Part shown: piece after piece, positions 46,466 to 55,652 of the stretch
How positions within the stretch are numbered: position 1 is the stretch's first letter
How the letters are laid out: the number at the start of each line of letters is the position of its first letter
The notes under the pieces: model-generated
What the model saw: the letters and a program-made list of their open reading frames with translations, nothing else
Told to the model about the DNA's origin: nothing
The model's database searches: none
Made by a program: the position numbers and the translations under genes
Assembly (NCBI RefSeq): GCF_029869545.1
Contig: NZ_JARWQD010000183.1
Location: 37,471 to 101,470 of the forward strand
Direction: 5' to 3'
DNA: 64,000 bases
Source: Nocardia wallacei
GTDB taxonomy: Bacteria > Actinomycetota > Actinomycetes > Mycobacteriales > Mycobacteriaceae

Positions 46466-48931
46466 TCAGCTGAGCAGATGCGCGACCCGGCTGCTCATCG
46501 CGCCCCGCCACGCCGCCTGCCAGGCCGCGGTCGGGCGATTGGCGCCCGGCGTCGCCAGCGAGTTCCACGGCGTTCGCGAGCGCCCCGACGCCCACTGGTC
46601 GGTGGTGGCCGCCGCGGCGATCGCCCGGCGGGCATCCCGAAGCCGTTGGTAGTCACCGGGATTGGCCAAGACGTGGTCGACCGAGTCCCGCACCTGGGTG
46701 GCGTGCCGGTTGCCGATCGCCTGCAGCATGCGGCCCGCGCCGTCCCGGTCGCCGACATCGGCGAGCATGCCCGTGGCGGCACCGGAGTCGCCGTCGGCCA
46801 GCCGCTGCAGCTGTTTGATCTTCGCGGCGGTCGGATCGGCCATGTAATCGTCGATGAACGCCTGCTGTCGCCCGGTGAAGGCCCCGCCGTCGAGGGTCAC
46901 ACCGGTGGGGTTCGCGCGCTGGAATCGGAAGGCGGCCGCCTGCAGCGTCGCCAGGTCCGCGGCGGCCTCCTCGCCGCTGCCCGTGCCGTTGACCAGATTG
47001 TTCGCCGACGCCTGGGCGCGCTTGGCCGCGGCGACGACATGGCCCAGATGCTTGTCGGCCAGCGTTTCGTCGTCCGCGTTCGCGTCCACGATCTCCCACG
47101 ACCGAATGGAATGCTGCATGATCTCCCTGTCGGTGAACCCGATCGAGGTGAGCATCGCCCACGCGTCGTTGGTGCTGCCGCCGAAATCCTCCAGGCTCTG
47201 CAGTGCCGCGGCCGCGCCGCGGAACGAATTGATCCCGCCGTTGTGCCGCGCCGCCTCCCGGGCGCCCCGCTCGTATTGATTCCATTTCATGTACGACCTG
47301 GCGTAGGTTCCGGTGGGCCCGCCGACACCGGGTGAACCCCAGAATCCCCACTGGCCTCGCTGTGCGTTGCGCTCCAGGCGGGCGCCCGGCCGCAGCGGCG
47401 AACGCGTTCCGGCCCACAGCCATTCGGTGATCGGGGAATTGTTGACGGTGCTGACGGCGGCCAGGGCGGGCAGCAGGCTCGCGCTCATCGAGTGGCCGAC
47501 ACCGGCGGCCCCCATCCCGATGGCCGTGCCGCCGGACGAGCCCGAGCCCGAACCCCGGGCGCCGTTGCCCTGCGCGGCCAGCGCGAACCGGTTGGCGAGC
47601 CACTCGTTGCCGCGGTCCAGGCTCGCGCTGAGCCGCCGGAGCTGCAAGATCGCGACGATCTCCACGATCGCGCCGATCATGAACACCACCATCACCTGGT
47701 CACCCGCGAGCTCGAACAGGTTGCCCAGGATCAGCACGTAGACACCGAGAAAGACGGTGAACGCCGTCATGCGCGCCGCGGCGACCATCCCGTCGACGAC
47801 ATTGCGGATCAGGAACGTCTGCGTGGGCCCGTACACGAATCCGCCTGCGGCGAAACCGAATATGGACATCAGGCCGTGGTAGACGGTGTCCAGCGCCGCC
47901 CGCATGACCTTGAGGGCGAGGACCGCACCGAAGGCGAGCAGGATGGTCCCGGACAGCAGCAGCAACAGGCCGGTGCCGATCTGCTCGAAATTGGGATTGT
48001 TCATCGACTCCTCGGCGACGCTGTCCCCGCAGCCGGAGACGGCTCGCTTCACGCGGGCCTCGCTGGCGGCCTCGATCGCGGCCGACCAGGCGGCGCGGCA
48101 GGCGGGCTGCCCGTCGATGACGTGCCCGAAGTTCCACACCTGCAACGGTCGCCGCGCGAAGTTGTCGGTGAGCGTGGCCTGCATCGTCGCCACCATTCCG
48201 GCGGGTTCGGCGCTGTCGTTCCCGTTCAATCCGGCCGCCAGCGCGATGCCGAGATCGCGGCCCTGCGCGAGCCAGCCGTGCGGCGACAGCACCTCCGCCA
48301 GCGGTTCGGCGAGCAGCACCGCCCCCAGCACCGCCACCACCAGCATCGTCACCGCCTGCATGGTGGCCTTGCCGTGGAAACCGCGGGCGACGAAGTACGC
48401 CACGAAGAATGCGCCGATCGTCGCGGCGGTGACCAGCATCAGCGGCGTGGCGACCTGTCCGGTCAGGTTGTGTGCCACGCCGAGCAGCGGTTTGGCGAAC
48501 AGGTTCAGCCATTCGAAACTGAGCGCGTAGCCGATCAACCAGATCGCGGTGACCACAAGGATTTTCCAGCCCGCGAACTCCAGACCGAGGACGACGGAGA
48601 TCGCGGTGTCGCCCGGCTCGAGCACGCCGCCGTGGTCGGTGGCGAACAGGTAGCGCGACGCCTCGACACCCGACGAATCGGTGACGTGGGTCCAGCCCAG
48701 CGCGCTGCCGACCGAGGAACCGGCTGTGTGAGAGCTGGTTTCGGCATTGGCGAAGGCCGGGTCGGCCGTGGCCACGGCACCCAGCACGCCGGGAAAGACG
48801 AACAGGACGACGAAACCGATCAGCAGCCCGGCCGCCCGGCATCGTCGTACCCGCGAAAGTACCGGCCACAGCACCGGATTCGACGTTCCTGATTTGCAGT
48901 TGTCCACCGCTACAACCTGATTCGTTTCCAT
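46466..48931 (-). CDS. Large polytopic membrane protein, VirB6/TrbL-like
   Basis: The product has 821 residues. A signal-like hydrophobic segment (about 33-60) is followed by an extracytoplasmic loop, then about eight membrane segments to residue about 425 (including FLIRNVVDGMVAAARMTAFTVFLGVYVLILGNLF). A Cys pair lies in an external loop (AACRAAW and SGCGDS). A Gly/Ser-rich hinge (about 440-470) leads to an Ala-rich helical domain of about 350 residues. Topology and length suggest a TrbL/VirB6 channel protein of conjugative type IV secretion, but no other conjugation gene is in the window. ATG 48931 is tentative (GTG 48937 adds two residues). Confidence 0.65.
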   Translation of the reverse strand: METNQVVAVDNCKSGTSNPVLWPVLSRVRRCRAAGLLIGFVVLFVFPGVLGAVATADPAFANAETSSHTAGSSVGSALGWTHVTDSSGVEASRYLFATDHGGVLEPGDTAISVVLGLEFAGWKILVVTAIWLIGYALSFEWLNLFAKPLLGVAHNLTGQVATPLMLVTAATIGAFFVAYFVARGFHGKATMQAVTMLVVAVLGAVLLAEPLAEVLSPHGWLAQGRDLGIALAAGLNGNDSAEPAGMVATMQATLTDNFARRPLQVWNFGHVIDGQPACRAAWSAAIEAASEARVKRAVSGCGDSVAEESMNNPNFEQIGTGLLLLLSGTILLAFGAVLALKVMRAALDTVYHGLMSIFGFAAGGFVYGPTQTFLIRNVVDGMVAAARMTAFTVFLGVYVLILGNLFELAGDQVMVVFMIGAIVEIVAILQLRRLSASLDRGNEWLANRFALAAQGNGARGSGSGSSGGTAIGMGAAGVGHSMSASLLPALAAVSTVNNSPITEWLWAGTRSPLRPGARLERNAQRGQWGFWGSPGVGGPTGTYARSYMKWNQYERGAREAARHNGGINSFRGAAAALQSLEDFGGSTNDAWAMLTSIGFTDREIMQHSIRSWEIVDANADDETLADKHLGHVVAAAKRAQASANNLVNGTGSGEEAAADLATLQAAAFRFQRANPTGVTLDGGAFTGRQQAFIDDYMADPTAAKIKQLQRLADGDSGAATGMLADVGDRDGAGRMLQAIGNRHATQVRDSVDHVLANPGDYQRLRDARRAIAAAATTDQWASGRSRTPWNSLATPGANRPTAAWQAAWRGAMSSRVAHLLS

Positions 48932-49181
48932 ACCCACGCATGTGCGTGCACGGCAAAGGGCAAAGCATCGGAGCGGAAATCCCTCGGGGCTGCTCGACAG
49001 TCCCCGGAAACGCGGTGGAAACGTTAATGCCGGGGTGTGAACGAACTTCGTCCACGCAGTGAACAGCGCACCGTGAAAACGCCGGTGCGCGTTGGTGATT
49101 CGTCGCCTCGGCGACCGGTGCCGTTCACCCGGTGTTCGTTCTGCTCACCGGGCCGCGCGCGGCGTTGTGCGCCGGACCTGC

Positions 49182-50681
49182 TCAGCGCAGGGCCAGCGCC
49201 AGGAAGAAGTCGACGCGATCCTCGAGGCGGGACAGGTCCCGGCCGGTCAGCTCCTCGATGCGGGCGATCCGGTAGCGCAGGGTATTGACGTGCACGTGCA
49301 GCAGCTCGGCGCTGCGCGCCCAGGAGCCCGAGGTCTGCAGGAAGGTCTCGAGGGTGTGCACGAGATCGGAGCTGTTGTTCTGGTCGTAGGTGGTCAGCGG
49401 GTCCAGCAGGCGCAGCCGGAACATCCGCCGGACCTCGTCGGGCACGCTGGCCAGCAGCATCATGTGGGTGGCCAGCTCGTCGTGGCCGACCGCGCAGGCC
49501 GGGCGGTGGCGGTCGGCGGCCACCCGGCGGGCGTGGCGGGCCTCGTCGACCGCACCGCGCAGGGATTCGCCGTCGACCACGCCGCTGACGCCGATCGACA
49601 GCCGGATGCCGCCCAGACCGGGCTCCAGGGTGTCGAGCGCGGACTGGATCATGTCGAACACGGATCGGCCGGTCGGGATCAGCGCGATCGCCTCACCGTC
49701 CACCACCCCGGCGGCCGGTGTTGTGCCGTACAGGATTTCGCGTAGCAGCGCGCGTAACTCCCTGGGCCGCAACCCTTCCTCGGCCGCGGCGGCGACGGCC
49801 ACGTAGCCCTCGGCCGAGCCGAGCCCGGTCAGCTCCAGGCGCGAGATGATATCCGCCGGTTTGGCATCGGAGACGATCAGCTGGATCAGCTCCTCGGCCA
49901 GCCGCCCCTCGGCGCTCTGCCGGTCGTCGTGCCGGGCGCGCTCCAGCGAGCAGACCGCCGCCAGCTCGCCGGTGAGCGCGCGCCGCTCCTCCGGCCAGTC
50001 GGCGCAGTCGCCGTCGAAGACCAGCAGCCAGTCCGCCGCGCGCGAGGTGCCGTGCTCGTCGACGGCGAACAGCGAATAGGGCCGCCCGACGGAGGCGATC
50101 ACGCACGGCAGGCGGCGGGCGCCGAGGAATTCGGCGACGGCCCGCGCGGGCGGCGGCGCGTCCGGTCCGGCGACGACGCGCCCGGTCGAGGTCATCACCC
50201 AGCAGCGCATGCCGAGGTCGCGTTCGATCAGCTCGAGCACCGAACCGAGCCCCGTCCCCGACACCAGCTGCCGATGCCGGTCCAGGATCGCCGACAGGTC
50301 CGCGGCGCGCCCGGTCGACAGGTCGCGCGTGATCCGCTCGGTGACCGTCTCGAACGCCACGTGCTCGAGCACCCGGAACAGCGGAATCCGATGCCGTCGG
50401 CAGGCCTCCACGACATCGGCGGGCGGCTCGCCGTAGCGGGCGTCGCCGGTGGCCAGGGCCGCGACCTTGGCCCGGGCCAGGGACGCGACGAACGTCTCGC
50501 TGTCCTGCGGACCGGTCCGCCACTGCATGCCGGTGAGCACCAGCTCGCCCCCGGTCAGGTAGCGGCTGGGGTCGAGCAGGTCCTGGGTGACGACCCAGCG
50601 CACGAACCGGTCGAGCTCCTCCTCCCCGGTGACGAGCTCCAGTCCCAGGTCCGTCATGGTGAGCAGGGAACGAAGACGCAT
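49182..50681 (-). CDS. PucR-family transcriptional regulator
   Basis: The 499-residue regulator has an N-terminal PucR ligand domain (about 1-120: TDLGLELVTGEEELDRFV and YLTGGELVLTGMQW), a middle GAF/GGDEF-like region and a C-terminal helix-turn-helix (LHVHVNTLRYRIARIEELTGRDLS). PucR proteins activate purine catabolism. It is divergent from the 8-oxoguanine deaminase gene, 190 bases away, and so probably regulates purine salvage here. ATG 50681 agrees with family N-termini; the frame is open a further 213 bases without a better start. Confidence 0.92.
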   Translation of the reverse strand: MRLRSLLTMTDLGLELVTGEEELDRFVRWVVTQDLLDPSRYLTGGELVLTGMQWRTGPQDSETFVASLARAKVAALATGDARYGEPPADVVEACRRHRIPLFRVLEHVAFETVTERITRDLSTGRAADLSAILDRHRQLVSGTGLGSVLELIERDLGMRCWVMTSTGRVVAGPDAPPPARAVAEFLGARRLPCVIASVGRPYSLFAVDEHGTSRAADWLLVFDGDCADWPEERRALTGELAAVCSLERARHDDRQSAEGRLAEELIQLIVSDAKPADIISRLELTGLGSAEGYVAVAAAAEEGLRPRELRALLREILYGTTPAAGVVDGEAIALIPTGRSVFDMIQSALDTLEPGLGGIRLSIGVSGVVDGESLRGAVDEARHARRVAADRHRPACAVGHDELATHMMLLASVPDEVRRMFRLRLLDPLTTYDQNNSSDLVHTLETFLQTSGSWARSAELLHVHVNTLRYRIARIEELTGRDLSRLEDRVDFFLALALR

Positions 50682-50871
50682 GATTCTCGACGCTAACAGC
50701 CCGCGGTCCGAAACACCGCCGTCATGCGGTTTGGAGATAAGCACAAACTCCGCCGTGTGAACTGGCGCACAGTTCGTCGCTGCGGTCGTGGCCGTGAGGC
50801 ACCCCGCGCGGGTGTACTCGTGACACACCGATTCATGCCGATGGAGGTCAGATGGCGCAGCAGGTGGACCC

Positions 50872-52224
50872 ATGACGAAGCTGGTCATCGACAACGCCTA
50901 CCTCGCGCCGGTCGTCGGCGACGAGATCGCCCACGGCCATCTCACCGTCGACGACGACCGCATCACCGGGCTCGGCGCGGGCCCGGCGCCGCGCGTCGAG
51001 GGCGCCGAACGGATCGACGGCACCGGGTGCCTGGTCACGCCGGGGCTGGTCAACACCCATCATCACCTGTATCAGTGGGCCACCCAGGGGCTGCACCAGG
51101 ACTCGACGCTGTTCGAATGGCTGACCGGGTTGTACCGCACGTGGGCGGGAATCGACGCCGAGGTCACCTACGGCGCGGCCGCCGCGGGACTGGCGTGGCT
51201 GGCGTTGAGCGGAACCACCACCTCCACCGACCACCACTACATGTTCCCGAAGGGCCGCGGCGACCTGTTCGAGGCCGAGGTCCGCGCCGCCGCCGAGGTG
51301 GGGCTGCGGTTCCATCCGTGCCGCGGCTCGATGGACCGCGGACAGTCCGACGGCGGCCTGCCGCCGGACGAGGTGGTCGAGAAGACCGACGAAATCCTCA
51401 CCGGCACAGCCGAAACCATCGACCGATACCACGATCCGTCGTTCGGCTCCATGCTGCGCGTGGCCGTGGCGCCGTGCTCGCCGTTCTCGGTCAGCGAGAC
51501 GCTGCTGCGCGAATCGGCCGCCCTGGCGCGAGACAAGGGCGTGCGCCTGCACACCCACCTCTCCGAAACCCTGGACGAGGAGGATTATTGCCGCGAGCAG
51601 ATGGGATGCTCCCCGGTCGAGTACATGGACAAGCTCGGCTGGCTCGGCGACGACGTGTGGTTCGCGCACGCGGTGCACCTGCACGACGGCGACATTCGGC
51701 GCTTCGCCGACACCGGCAGCGGGACGGCGCACTGCCCGAGTTCCAATGCCCGCCTGGGCGCGGGGATCGCCCGGGTGCGGGACCTGCTGGCCGCCGGGGC
51801 GCCGGTCGGGCTGGGCGTGGACGGCGCGGCATCGAGCGAATTGACCTCGATGGCCGGAGAAATGCGCCAGGCGATGCTGTTCCAGCGCGCGGTGCACGGC
51901 CCGACCGCGCTCACCGCCCGCCAGGCCCTCGAACTCGGCACGCTCGGCGGCGCCCGGAATCTGGGGCGGCACACCGAAATCGGCAGTCTCGAGCCCGGCA
52001 AGATCGCCGATATCGCGGTGTGGCGGGTCGACGGCTTTCGCGCCGCCGTCACCGATCCGGTCTGCGCGCTGGTGTTCGGGCCCACCCCGCCGCTGGCGCG
52101 GCTGCTGGTCGGCGGCCGCACGGTTGTAGAAAACGACGAACTGCGCACCGTGGCACACGACGCGGTCGCGCGGGCCGGTGCCGACGCGCGTCGTCGGCTG
52201 ATGCGTGGGGAGGGGCAGCGGTGA
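50872..52224 (+). CDS. 8-oxoguanine deaminase (amidohydrolase)
   Basis: The 450-residue amidohydrolase of the ATZ/TRZ-SsnA group has metal and active-site motifs NTHHHLYQWATQG, HTHLSET, FAHAVHL and GVDGAASSE. The THHHLYQ start and the following sequence match 8-oxoguanine deaminases, which convert 8-oxoguanine to urate. Context agrees: a PucR regulator diverges upstream and a guanine/hypoxanthine-type permease follows. A guanine or other purine deaminase is the alternative. ATG 50872 is the start. Confidence 0.88.
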   Translation: MTKLVIDNAYLAPVVGDEIAHGHLTVDDDRITGLGAGPAPRVEGAERIDGTGCLVTPGLVNTHHHLYQWATQGLHQDSTLFEWLTGLYRTWAGIDAEVTYGAAAAGLAWLALSGTTTSTDHHYMFPKGRGDLFEAEVRAAAEVGLRFHPCRGSMDRGQSDGGLPPDEVVEKTDEILTGTAETIDRYHDPSFGSMLRVAVAPCSPFSVSETLLRESAALARDKGVRLHTHLSETLDEEDYCREQMGCSPVEYMDKLGWLGDDVWFAHAVHLHDGDIRRFADTGSGTAHCPSSNARLGAGIARVRDLLAAGAPVGLGVDGAASSELTSMAGEMRQAMLFQRAVHGPTALTARQALELGTLGGARNLGRHTEIGSLEPGKIADIAVWRVDGFRAAVTDPVCALVFGPTPPLARLLVGGRTVVENDELRTVAHDAVARAGADARRRLMRGEGQR

Positions 52225-52585
52225 GGATCGCGAGGCTCGTCGGCGTACTCGATGAGGGGTTCGCCGAAGCGGCTCGCGAATACCGTCACCGGCGGAAGTT
52301 CAGGTTATCGACGGAAAGGTGCGCAACCGCTCGTTCACGGATTCATCTCTGAGAGCCGCCGCGGCTCTCGTTCACCCGGCCATCTCGCCGCGATTATCGA
52401 AAGCTGTTGATCAACAGGAGTTTCCGGACTCCACAACCGCACAACCGAACCCCAGGTCCGTTGACGGCACGGACCCCGGGTCGGCGCGCGCCGTGGTCGT
52501 CAGGGCCCGGAGGCGACAGCCTGCGTCACCACGCAGGGTCCCCGAGCACGGCGCAATCAGATACTGCCCGAGGAGGGCACACGCC
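52225..52585. other. 361-base intergenic region before the purine permease
   Basis: The region holds a 19-base inverted repeat (52351-52369) and the permease leader. A 44-codon frame from GTG 52221 overlaps the deaminase stop (VRIARLVGVLDEGF...), but I see no family and no continuation. Some AT-rich sequence near 52390-52420 (ATTATCGAAAGCTGTTGATC) could be a promoter. Confidence 0.4.
52351..52369. promoter_or_regulatory. Perfect inverted repeat upstream of the AzgA-type permease
   Basis: GAGAGCCGCCGCGGCTCTC has 9-base perfect arms around one C. No T-run follows (GTTCACCC), so an intrinsic terminator is less likely than an operator or an RNA hairpin between the deaminase and permease genes. 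Confidence 0.5.
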
Positions 52586-54022
52586 ATGACCCAAGTTGAA
52601 ACCCGCACGACCCCCGCGGAATCCAGATCCGTATTCGACCGGCTGTTCCGGATCCGCGAGCGCAACACCAGCGTTTCTCGCGAAATCCGCGGTGGTATCA
52701 CGACTTTCGTCGCGATGGCCTATGTCATTCTGCTGGTCCCGCTGATCCTGGGCGGTGCCACCGATGTCGACGGCGCCCATCTCAGCATCGCTCAACTCAC
52801 CACGGCCACGGCGTTTTCCGCCGGGCTGTCCACCGTCCTGATGGGTCTGGTCGGCAATGTGCCGCTGGCGCTGGCCGCCGGGCTGGGCGTGGTGCCGGTG
52901 GTGGCCTTCCAGGCCGCCCCGCACATGACCTGGTCGCAGACCTTCGGCCTGGTGGTGCTGATGGGCGTGGTCATCGTGATCCTGGCCGCGACCGGGCTGC
53001 GGACGATGATCATCAATGCCATTCCGCTGGCGCTGAAGAACGCGATCGGCGTCGGGATCGGCATGTTCATCGCGATGATCGGCCTGGTGTCGTCCGGGGT
53101 GGTCGGGCACGGTTCGCCGGACGGGCCGCCGGTGGGGCTCGGTCCCGACGGCCACCTGCAGGGCTGGCCGGTCGTGGTGTTCGGCGTGGGTCTGCTGCTG
53201 ATGCTCGCGCTGTACATTCGCAAGGTACCGGGTGCGATCCTGATCAGCATCGCGATCGCGACCGCCCTGGCGATCGTCATCAACGCGATCGGCGATATCG
53301 AGCCGAAGTCGTGGGGGACCGTGGTCCCGGAGATGCCCGAGAAGTTGTTCGCCGCACCGGATTTCGGGTTGATGCTGGATATCGACCTGTTCGGTGGATT
53401 CGCCCGGGCCGGGGCGCTGACCGCGGGCGTGGTGCTGTTCACGCTGGTGCTGACCGGGTTCTTCGACGCCATGGGAACGATCTTCGGGGTGTGCGACGAG
53501 GCGAAGCTGCTGGACGACAACGGCACCATGCCCGGACTGGGCCGGGTGTTGACCACCGACGGCGTCGCGCAGATCATCGGCGGGGCCTCCGGCGGGGCGG
53601 GCAGCACCGTCTACGTCGAGTCCGCGACGGGCGTCGGTGAGGGCGCCCGTACCGGACTGACCAGCGTGGTGACCGGCGGATTGTTCTGCCTCGCAATATT
53701 TTTCACGCCGATCGCGGGAGTGGTCCCGATCCAGGCGGCCGCCCCGGCGCTGGTGCTGGTGGGTGCGCTGATGATGACCCAGGCCCGCAAGATCGACTGG
53801 GGCGACCTGGAGGTCGCGGTCCCCGCCTTCCTGACCATCGTCGCCATGCCGTTCACCTACTCGATCACCAACGGCGTAGGCGCGGGCCTGATCGCCTACA
53901 CCGTGATCAAGGCCGCCCGCGGCAAGTTCCGCGAAATCCATTGGCTGGTATGGATAGTAAGCACCGTCTTCACCGCCTACTTCGCCATCTCCGGCATAGA
54001 AGCCCTACTAGGCGGCAACTGA
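52586..54022 (+). CDS. AzgA-type purine permease (NCS2)
   Basis: The 478-residue transporter has about 12-14 hydrophobic segments. The AzgA-like features are REIRGGITTFVAMAYVILLVPLIL near the N-terminus, GVGIGMFIAMIGL, GFFDAMGTIFGVCDEA and GGASGGAGSTVYVESATGVGEGARTGLTSVVTG. These proteins import adenine, guanine or hypoxanthine with protons. ATG 52586 has AGGAGG ten bases upstream. Following the deaminase and the PucR regulator, it supplies purines for salvage or degradation. Confidence 0.93.
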   Translation: MTQVETRTTPAESRSVFDRLFRIRERNTSVSREIRGGITTFVAMAYVILLVPLILGGATDVDGAHLSIAQLTTATAFSAGLSTVLMGLVGNVPLALAAGLGVVPVVAFQAAPHMTWSQTFGLVVLMGVVIVILAATGLRTMIINAIPLALKNAIGVGIGMFIAMIGLVSSGVVGHGSPDGPPVGLGPDGHLQGWPVVVFGVGLLLMLALYIRKVPGAILISIAIATALAIVINAIGDIEPKSWGTVVPEMPEKLFAAPDFGLMLDIDLFGGFARAGALTAGVVLFTLVLTGFFDAMGTIFGVCDEAKLLDDNGTMPGLGRVLTTDGVAQIIGGASGGAGSTVYVESATGVGEGARTGLTSVVTGGLFCLAIFFTPIAGVVPIQAAAPALVLVGALMMTQARKIDWGDLEVAVPAFLTIVAMPFTYSITNGVGAGLIAYTVIKAARGKFREIHWLVWIVSTVFTAYFAISGIEALLGGN

Positions 54023-54045
54023 CCCGCCCCCCCATTGCCATCTCG

Positions 54046-54061
54046 GTGCACATATGTACAC
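54046..54061. promoter_or_regulatory. Near-perfect palindrome in the P450 promoter
   Basis: GTGCACATATGTACAC is a 16-base inverted repeat with one mismatched pair, 50 bases before the P450 start codon. The TGTAC...GTACA type is bound by several TetR-family repressors. The regulator is not adjacent. Confidence 0.5.
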
Positions 54062-54110
54062 TGAACCGTGGGTGAGATCACCAAACACCCAGTTCGGAGG
54101 CATCGAAGCC

Positions 54111-55652
54111 ATGGCGTCTGCAGCGCGGAGCACCACCGGGACCGGTAGCGCGGTATTGCATCCGCCTCGCCGATTGCCGACGTTCATCCGCTGGCACGGC
54201 ACGGACGTGACCTGGTGGCAGTCGTGGAAGCTGGCGCTGAGAACGCTGCCGCGGGTCCGCGATCACACCATCGTCGAGTACCTGACCGGGCTGCCCGGCC
54301 AGGACGACGTGCTGGTCGCGCGGATGCCTTTCCTGAAGTTCGTGGTCGTGCGGAGCCCGGAACTGGCCCGGCACGTGCTGGTCTCGAATCAGAACAACTA
54401 CGCCAAGAGCGCCGAATACGACATGCTGGCCGTGGCTTTCGGCCGTGGCCTGGTCACCGATCTGGACAACCAGCGGTGGATGCGCAATCGCCGGCTGGTG
54501 CAGCCCGTCTTCGGCAAACGCAATGTCGATCAGTTCGCGGGCCCCATGACAGAGGCCGCCGGTGCGGCCGTCGACCGGATCGCCGAACTGCACCGCGCCG
54601 GGAGCCCGATCGATATCAACGCCGAAATGAACCGTGTGACACTGGATGTCGTCGCGCGCACCATGTTCGGTACGGATCTGTCCGGCCCGATGACGCAGGT
54701 GCGGCTGTCGGTGTTGCTGCGCTACTTCGGGATCGGGTTCATGACCAATCTGAGCCGCCCGATCCACGCCGCGTCGACGTGGGTGCTGCGGCACGGGCCG
54801 CATCCGGAGTCGGCGGAGAACCCGCGCCTGCCGATGCGGGTGATGCGCGCCATCAGCTGGGTCGTGGCGCCGCGGGCCATGCGCGACCTGCGCCACGTCG
54901 AGGGGGTGATCGACGGGCTGATCGCCGATCATCGCAGCGGCCGGATCACCCGCAAGGACAATCTGCTCGCGCTGCTGATGGACGCGCGCGATCCCGAAAC
55001 CGGTTACGCCTACACCGATCAGGAGATCCGCGAGGAGCTGATGACCTTCATCGGCGCCGGAATGGAAACCACCGCAACGGCCTTGGCGTGGGCGTGGCAT
55101 CTGCTCGGCCGCCATCCCGAGGTTCGGCAACGTCTCTACGACGAACTCGACACCGTCCTGGGCGGGCGCGCGCCCACCGCGGCGGATGTCGATCGGCTGC
55201 CGTGGACGAAAGCCGTTGTCGCGGAGACCATGCGGGTGTACCCGCCGGTCATCGGGCTGGCGCGGGTGGCGATCGACGACGATGTGCTCGGCGGGTACCC
55301 GATCAAGGCCGGGACCACCGTGGCGATCATCCTGCACGGGGCCCACCACAACGAGCGGATCTGGGATCGGCCCGGCGAGTTCGACCCGACGCGCTACCTC
55401 GCCGAGAACCTGGAACCCGCGCAGAAGCACGCGTCGCTGCCGTTCGGCGCCGGGAAGCGGATGTGCGTGGCCTACGGTTTCGCCAATATGGAGGCCGCGC
55501 TGGTGCTCGCGACCATGGCGCAGCGGGTGGAGCTGAACCCCCACGACGACAAGCCGATTCGCCCGCAGATCTCCTTCACCGGCGGCCCGGACGGCCCGGT
55601 ACTGATGGACCCGGTATTCCGCGGCGCGGGCCGCAAGGACAAGTCGGCCTGA
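54111..55652 (+). CDS. Cytochrome P450
   Basis: The 513-residue heme monooxygenase shows I-helix GAGMETTATA, K-helix ETMRVYP and heme-binding FGAGKRMCVAYG with the Cys ligand. Length and the FGAGKRMC loop place it nearer the long-chain or CYP102/CYP4-like class than short actinobacterial P450s. Substrate unknown; lipid hydroxylation is plausible from neighbours. ATG 54111 has GGAGG ten bases upstream, rejecting the in-frame ATG at 54054, which lies in the palindromic promoter. No ferredoxin is adjacent, though a reductase with a 2Fe-2S domain is encoded at 60187. Confidence 0.92.
   Translation: MASAARSTTGTGSAVLHPPRRLPTFIRWHGTDVTWWQSWKLALRTLPRVRDHTIVEYLTGLPGQDDVLVARMPFLKFVVVRSPELARHVLVSNQNNYAKSAEYDMLAVAFGRGLVTDLDNQRWMRNRRLVQPVFGKRNVDQFAGPMTEAAGAAVDRIAELHRAGSPIDINAEMNRVTLDVVARTMFGTDLSGPMTQVRLSVLLRYFGIGFMTNLSRPIHAASTWVLRHGPHPESAENPRLPMRVMRAISWVVAPRAMRDLRHVEGVIDGLIADHRSGRITRKDNLLALLMDARDPETGYAYTDQEIREELMTFIGAGMETTATALAWAWHLLGRHPEVRQRLYDELDTVLGGRAPTAADVDRLPWTKAVVAETMRVYPPVIGLARVAIDDDVLGGYPIKAGTTVAIILHGAHHNERIWDRPGEFDPTRYLAENLEPAQKHASLPFGAGKRMCVAYGFANMEAALVLATMAQRVELNPHDDKPIRPQISFTGGPDGPVLMDPVFRGAGRKDKSA

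Noticed and set aside
52221..52352. 44-codon frame starting in the deaminase stop
   Set aside because: Too short, no family resemblance, and it ends in the inverted repeat.
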